From assembly GCA_903834645.1 (NCBI GenBank), contig CAILKA010000353.1:1-9720 (forward strand): a stretch of DNA of 9,720 nucleotides, in the 5' to 3' direction. Position 1 is the stretch's first letter. Every line of letters begins with the position of its first letter. A program made the position numbers and the translations under genes. The notes beneath the pieces are model-generated. The model was not told where the DNA came from and searched no databases. It saw nothing but the letters and a program-made list of their open reading frames with translations. Of the stretch, positions 6,573 through 9,720 are shown piece by piece. The stretch is from an uncultured beta proteobacterium (GTDB lineage: Bacteria; Pseudomonadota; Gammaproteobacteria; Burkholderiales; Burkholderiaceae_C).

Positions 6573-8701
6573 TCCGGGGCGGCCGGCCCCGCCACGGCGC
6601 TTGCCGTGCGCGGCGCGGCCGAGCCCACCCGCACGAAAAGCGCCACCACTGAGCGCCCCTGCACCCGGTAGTGAGGCCCGGGCGCCAGGGGCGCGGCATC
6701 GATGTCCTGGACGTGGCGCACCGCGTGCAGATCCTGCGGCGGGTCGTACGAGGTGTCGAGCACGCGGCGCCAGGGGCCCAGCGCCAGCGCGGGCAGCGGC
6801 GGCAGCTCGAAGTCCAGCGCCTGCGCCTGCGCGTTGAGCGCGAAGTGCATGAGCAGGTCTCCCGACAGGCTCGAGGCCGTCACGGCCAGGCTGCGCGAGG
6901 CTGCGCTCGTGTCGGGCGCGCCCAGCCGCGTGCCGTGCAGCTGAACCCGCACCAGGCGCATCAGTTCAGCCAGCGTGAGGCGATGGTCCTCGCGCACCGA
7001 CTCGCGCAGGTTGCGCAGCGCCACGAGCTCGCGCACGAAACGGTGCAGCCCCGCCTGGTGCGGGAGCCGTGACCAGTCGAGCCAGTTCCAGGGCGCATCG
7101 TGGCAGTAGGCGTTGTTGTTGCCCCGCTGCGTGCGCCCCATCTCGTCGCCCATGGCGAGCATGGGCGTGCCCAGCGACAGCACCGTGATGGCCAGCAGGT
7201 TGCGCACCTGGCGGTCGCGCAGGGCGCGCACCTGCGCATCGTCGGTCTCGCCTTCGGCGCCGCAGTTCCAGCTGTGGTTGTCGCGGCTGCCGTCGCGGTT
7301 GTCCTCCAGGTTCGCCTCGTTGCGCGGGGTCTCGTAAGCCACGAGGTCGTGCAGCGTGAAGCCGTCGTGGCTCGTCACGAAGTTGATGCTCTGCGCGGGC
7401 TCGCGCGGGCGCGCGCCGTAGAGGTCCGGGCTGCCCAGGAGCCTGTCGGCGAGCTGGGTGACCATGCCCGCATCGCCGCGCACGAAGGAGCGCACGTCGT
7501 CACGAAAGCGCCCATTCCACTCCTTCCAGCGCTCGCCGATGAAGTGCCCCACCTGCACCAGGCCGGCCGCGTCCCAGGCCTCGGCAATGAGCTTGGTGCC
7601 GGCGAGCACGGGGTCGGACTCGATGTCCCACAGCACGGGGGCGTCAGGCTGCGGCCGCCCGTGCTTGTCGCGCGACAGGATCGCAGCCAGGTCGAAACGA
7701 AAGCCGTCCACGTGCATCACCTGCACCCAATAGTGCAGGCTGTCCAGGATGAGCCGGCGCACCACCGGATGGTTGGCCTGCAACGTGTTGCCGCAGCCCG
7801 AGTAGTTGGCGTAGCGCCCGCCTTCCTCCAGCAGGTAGTAGGTGGCGTTGTCCAGCCCGCGCAGGCCGAAGGTGGGGCCCTGCTCGTTGCCTTCGGCCGT
7901 GTGGTTGTAGACCACGTCCAGGATCACTTCGATCCCTGCCGCGTGCAGCGCACGCACCATGTCGCGGAACTCGTCGAGCACGGCCAGGGGGGCGGCCGCG
8001 GCCCGCGCGTAGCCCGCATGCGGCGCGAAGAACGACACCGGTGCGTAGCCCCAGTAGTTGGTCAGGCCGGCAGGAGCATCCTGGGGGTCGAACTGGAACA
8101 CGGGCATCAGCTCCACCGCCGTCACGCCCAGATCGAGCAGGTAGGCAATCTTGTCGACGAGCCCGGCGTAGGTGCCGGCGCGCGCCGTGCTCAGGCCCGA
8201 GCTGGGGTGGCGCGTGAAGCCCCGCACGTGCAGCTCGTAGACCACCGTCTGCGAGAAGGGGCGGCGCAGCGGCGCGTCGCCGCGCCAGTCATAGGCGCTG
8301 TCGTCGGCCACCACGCTCTTGGCGGCATGCGCATCGTTGCGACCGGGCGTGCAGCCCGCGGCGCGGCTCCACGCGCTCGGCAGCGCCACCGCCCGGCCGT
8401 AGGGGTCGAGCAGCACCTTGTAGCCATCGAAGCGCAGCCCGCGCGCGGGGTCGAAGGGGCCGTGTGCGGCGTAGGCGTAGAGCTGCCCGGGCCGCAGGCC
8501 GGGCACGAAGACATGCCAGTAGTGCCAGGTGCGGTGCGCGGCGGGCGAGAGGTCGATGCGGCGCGCAGGCGTGGCGGCGTCCGCGTCGTCGTAGAGCAGC
8601 AGTTCCACGCGCTGGGCGTCGCTGGCGTAGACGCTGAAGTTCACGCCGCCGGGCATCGGGCGGGCGCCCAGCGGATGGGGCGAGCCGGGCCCAGGTGGCA
8701 T
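6551..8701 (-). CDS. glgX: Glycogen debranching enzyme, GlgX/isoamylase type (GH13)
   Basis: Hydrolyses alpha-1,6 branch points of glycogen or limit dextrins in the cytoplasm. The 716-residue protein starts with a CBM48-like domain (PHPLGARPMPGGVNFSVYAS at about 8-27, through LDPYGRAVA near 98-106). The GH13 barrel opens with YELHVRGFT at 155-163. Its four signature regions are all present: DVVYNHT (262-268), GFRFDLA with nucleophile Asp337, IAEAWD with acid/base Glu374, and FVTSHDG with Asp446. GDEMGRTQRGNNNAYCHD at 518-535 is characteristic of the GlgX/TreX/isoamylase group. A short C-terminal beta domain follows. The length is usual. ATG 8701 is the only usable start: the frame is open upstream to a stop at 8756-8758 but has no other start codon. 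No Shine-Dalgarno is visible. No glycogen-synthesis gene lies next to it in the window, so it stands alone here. Isoamylase or maltooligosyl-type debranching activity is possible. Confidence 0.94.
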   Translation of the reverse strand: MPPGPGSPHPLGARPMPGGVNFSVYASDAQRVELLLYDDADAATPARRIDLSPAAHRTWHYWHVFVPGLRPGQLYAYAAHGPFDPARGLRFDGYKVLLDPYGRAVALPSAWSRAAGCTPGRNDAHAAKSVVADDSAYDWRGDAPLRRPFSQTVVYELHVRGFTRHPSSGLSTARAGTYAGLVDKIAYLLDLGVTAVELMPVFQFDPQDAPAGLTNYWGYAPVSFFAPHAGYARAAAAPLAVLDEFRDMVRALHAAGIEVILDVVYNHTAEGNEQGPTFGLRGLDNATYYLLEEGGRYANYSGCGNTLQANHPVVRRLILDSLHYWVQVMHVDGFRFDLAAILSRDKHGRPQPDAPVLWDIESDPVLAGTKLIAEAWDAAGLVQVGHFIGERWKEWNGRFRDDVRSFVRGDAGMVTQLADRLLGSPDLYGARPREPAQSINFVTSHDGFTLHDLVAYETPRNEANLEDNRDGSRDNHSWNCGAEGETDDAQVRALRDRQVRNLLAITVLSLGTPMLAMGDEMGRTQRGNNNAYCHDAPWNWLDWSRLPHQAGLHRFVRELVALRNLRESVREDHRLTLAELMRLVRVQLHGTRLGAPDTSAASRSLAVTASSLSGDLLMHFALNAQAQALDFELPPLPALALGPWRRVLDTSYDPPQDLHAVRHVQDIDAAPLAPGPHYRVQGRSVVALFVRVGSAAPRTASAVAGPAAPDQGRRMS

Positions 8702-8771
8702 GGCCGCAGTGTGGGCGCGCGGGGCGCGCGTGCGTTGCGGCCACGCAAGCGCGCGCTAGACTGGCTCCACG
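8702..8771. promoter_or_regulatory. Divergent spacer between glgX and the FrnE-type gene, with TTGCGG-16-TAGACT promoter
   Basis: On the plus strand TTGCGG (8735-8740) and TAGACT (8757-8762), 16 bp apart, form a plausible promoter whose -10 box ends 9 nt before the ATG at 8772, so transcription would start at or within a few bases of the start codon. No Shine-Dalgarno is present. For leftward glgX no clear promoter boxes are visible. The spacer also contains a perfect tandem duplication of GGGCGCGCG at 8713-8730. Confidence 0.45.
8713..8730. repeat. Tandem 9-bp repeat GGGCGCGCG x2
   Basis: Two exact, adjacent copies of GGGCGCGCG lie in the leader or promoter of leftward glgX. Short GC-only repeats arise easily in DNA of this composition, so functional meaning is doubtful. 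Copy number could vary between strains. Confidence 0.6.
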
Positions 8772-9413
8772 ATGCATATCGATTTCGTCTCCGACATCGC
8801 CTGCCCCTGGTGTGCCGTGGGCCTGCATGCGCTGGAGCGCGCGCTGCAGGAGCTGGCTGGCGAGATCGAGCCCACGCTTGCTTTCCAGCCCTTCGAGCTC
8901 AACCCGGCGATGGGCGCCGAAGGGGCCGACACGGTGGCCTACCTGGGCGCCAAGTACGGCATCGGACCGGAGCAGATCCGCCGCAACCAGGCCGCGATCC
9001 GCGAGCGCGGGGCGGCGGTGGGCTTTGCCTTCGGTGAGCGCACGCGCGTGTGGAACACCTTCGATGGCCACCGCCTGCTGCACTGGGCCGGGGTGGAAGG
9101 CGAGCCCGGCGCGCAGCGTACGCTCAAGCACGCGCTGCTGCAGGCCTACCAGGGCGAGGGCCGCAATCCCTCGGACGCCACGGTGCTGCTGGACTGCGCC
9201 AGCCAGGCCGGCCTGGACGCGACGCGCGCGGCACAGGTGCTGCAAGAGGGCACCTTCGCGCAGGAGGTGCGCCAAGCCGAGGCCTTCTGGCAGCAAGCAG
9301 GCATCAGCTCCGTGCCCTCCATCGTCGTGGACCGGCGCCACCTGATCCAGGGCGGCCAGCCACCGGAAGTCTTCGTGCAGGCATTGCGCCGCATCGCGAC
9401 CTCCGCGCCCTGA
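8772..9413 (+). CDS. DsbA-family oxidoreductase, FrnE type
   Basis: A thioredoxin-fold thiol oxidoreductase of 213 residues, matching the length of FrnE-like DsbA proteins. The active site CPWC is at 11-14, directly after the first beta strand (MHIDFVSDIA). The helical insertion of the DsbA fold covers about 45-165 and includes NTFDGHRLLHWA (95-106), a typical FrnE-family stretch where the His follows a conserved Asn-Thr. The cis-proline loop is SSVPSIVVD at 179-187 with Pro182. The end VFVQALRRI is the usual closing helix. There is no signal peptide, so it acts in the cytoplasm, unlike periplasmic DsbA. Family members are linked to oxidative-stress resistance or to polyketide tailoring; the partner here is unknown. 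A 2-hydroxychromene-2-carboxylate isomerase is a related fold, but the intact CPWC favours redox chemistry. No Shine-Dalgarno precedes ATG; TAGACT lies 9 nt upstream. The CYTH gene follows after 65 bp. Confidence 0.93.
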   Translation: MHIDFVSDIACPWCAVGLHALERALQELAGEIEPTLAFQPFELNPAMGAEGADTVAYLGAKYGIGPEQIRRNQAAIRERGAAVGFAFGERTRVWNTFDGHRLLHWAGVEGEPGAQRTLKHALLQAYQGEGRNPSDATVLLDCASQAGLDATRAAQVLQEGTFAQEVRQAEAFWQQAGISSVPSIVVDRRHLIQGGQPPEVFVQALRRIATSAP

Positions 9414-9448
9414 GGCGCAAGGGCTGCTTGCGTCGAGCGTTGCAGCCC
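9414..9448 (+). repeat. Two overlapping, mutually exclusive hairpins between the FrnE-type and CYTH genes
   Basis: Stem A pairs CGCAAG (9416-9421) with CTTGCG (9427-9432) around loop GGCTG. In RNA it extends outward by a G-U pair and a G-C pair (9414-9415 with 9433-9434). Stem B pairs GGGCTGC (9421-9427) perfectly with GCAGCCC (9442-9448), using the loop and one base of each arm of stem A. The two cannot form together. No T tract follows stem B, so neither is a standard intrinsic terminator. The structure begins right after the stop codon at 9411-9413. Confidence 0.5.
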
Positions 9449-9478
9449 CGCACGCAGACCCAGGAGACCCGACCCTCC

Positions 9479-9720
9479 ATGCCTCGCAACATCGAGATCA
9501 AGGCGCGCATCGAGAGCGTGCAGGCGCTGCTGCCGAGCGCCCGTGCGCTCGCCGACGGCCCGGCGCAGCTCATCGAGCAGGACGACACCTTCTTTCACGC
9601 GCCGCACGGGCGGCTCAAGTTGCGCGTGTTCGCCGACGGCGCGGGCGAGCTCATCGCCTACGAGCGCGCCCACAGCGTGCAGGCCCGTGCGTCGGACTAC
9701 GTGCGCGTGCCGGTGGCCGA
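9479..9720 (+). CDS. CYTH-domain protein (class IV adenylate cyclase-like), C-terminus cut by window edge
   Basis: The first 80 residues are visible. The N-terminus RNIEIKARIE matches the opening of the CYTH fold (CyaB/thiamine triphosphatase superfamily), whose conserved acidic and basic residues bind metal and triphosphate. The stretch QDDTFFHAPHGRLKLRVF at about 34-51 is the typical second block, with the DTFF-GRLKLR pattern. ELIAYERA near 57-64 is the third. Members annotated as class IV adenylate cyclase are about 170-190 residues, so roughly half is missing. Whether it makes cAMP or hydrolyses a triphosphate such as ThTP or tripolyphosphate cannot be told from this part. ATG 9479 is chosen because the motif starts right after it. 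AGGAG at 9462-9466 is a possible ribosome binding site, but at 12 nt its spacing is long. It may be co-transcribed with the FrnE-type gene through the hairpin region. Confidence 0.85.
   Translation, partial: MPRNIEIKARIESVQALLPSARALADGPAQLIEQDDTFFHAPHGRLKLRVFADGAGELIAYERAHSVQARASDYVRVPVA

Noticed and set aside
7100..9037. A 645-codon plus-strand open frame across most of glgX
   Set aside because: It is antisense to a gene with complete GH13 motifs. Its product is rich in Arg, Ala, His and Val with no recognisable domain, as expected from the complementary frame of high-GC3 coding DNA.
9421..9448. Intrinsic terminator between the FrnE-type and CYTH genes
   Set aside because: The GGGCTGC/GCAGCCC stem has a 14-nt loop and is followed by CGCACG rather than a run of T.
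1..9720. CRISPR arrays, tRNA or rRNA genes, transposase or phage genes
   Set aside because: No repeat-spacer pattern, cloverleaf, ribosomal RNA signature, transposase motif or terminal inverted repeat was found on either strand by reading.

Overview
The window is GC-rich (roughly two thirds or more G+C by eye) and densely packed, with strongly GC3-biased codons and very short spacers. The protein families and wording of the motifs look most like a betaproteobacterium of the order Burkholderiales (Comamonadaceae or a Rubrivivax/Leptothrix-type relative). That placement is inference from family resemblance, not from a marker gene. I see no rRNA, tRNA, CRISPR array, insertion sequence or phage gene.

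Layout, left to right. (1) A minus-strand aldehyde dehydrogenase, cut by the left edge, with all catalytic motifs. (2) Divergent from it after 74 bp, a two-gene plus-strand unit encoding the two inner-membrane permeases of a DppBC/OppBC-type peptide ABC importer. No binding protein or ATPase is in the window. (3) A convergent minus-strand AraC-family regulator, whose stop codon abuts that of the second permease. (4) Divergent from the regulator across a 150-bp control region, a 778-residue exported lipoprotein of the uncharacterised DUF6351 type with an esterase-like Gly-Cys-Ser-Gly-Gly nucleophile motif. (5) A convergent minus-strand GlgX/isoamylase-type glycogen debranching enzyme, whose 3' end overlaps the lipoprotein gene by 22 bp. 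(6) Divergent from glgX after 70 bp, a cytoplasmic FrnE-type DsbA-family oxidoreductase. (7) Downstream on the same strand, the first 80 codons of a CYTH-domain (class IV adenylate cyclase-like) protein, cut by the right edge.

The most coherent candidate system is the AraC regulator plus the DUF6351 lipoprotein. They are divergently transcribed, their shared spacer has facing-outward TAGACT/TAGATT -10-like boxes and inverted repeats, and the lipoprotein leader has two adjacent palindromes. A plausible but unproven reading is substrate-inducible expression of a cell-surface ester hydrolase. The aldehyde dehydrogenase and permeases may form a separate uptake/oxidation unit extending left of the window.

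Two genes, the AraC regulator and the FrnE protein, have no Shine-Dalgarno sequence. Both carry the identical 9-mer CTAGACTGG with its TAGACT element 8-9 nt before ATG, the geometry expected for leaderless transcripts. The tetranucleotide CTAG occurs only five times by manual scan, always at a gene boundary or control region. No feature here was checked against a database. Family assignments rest on reading motifs by eye.
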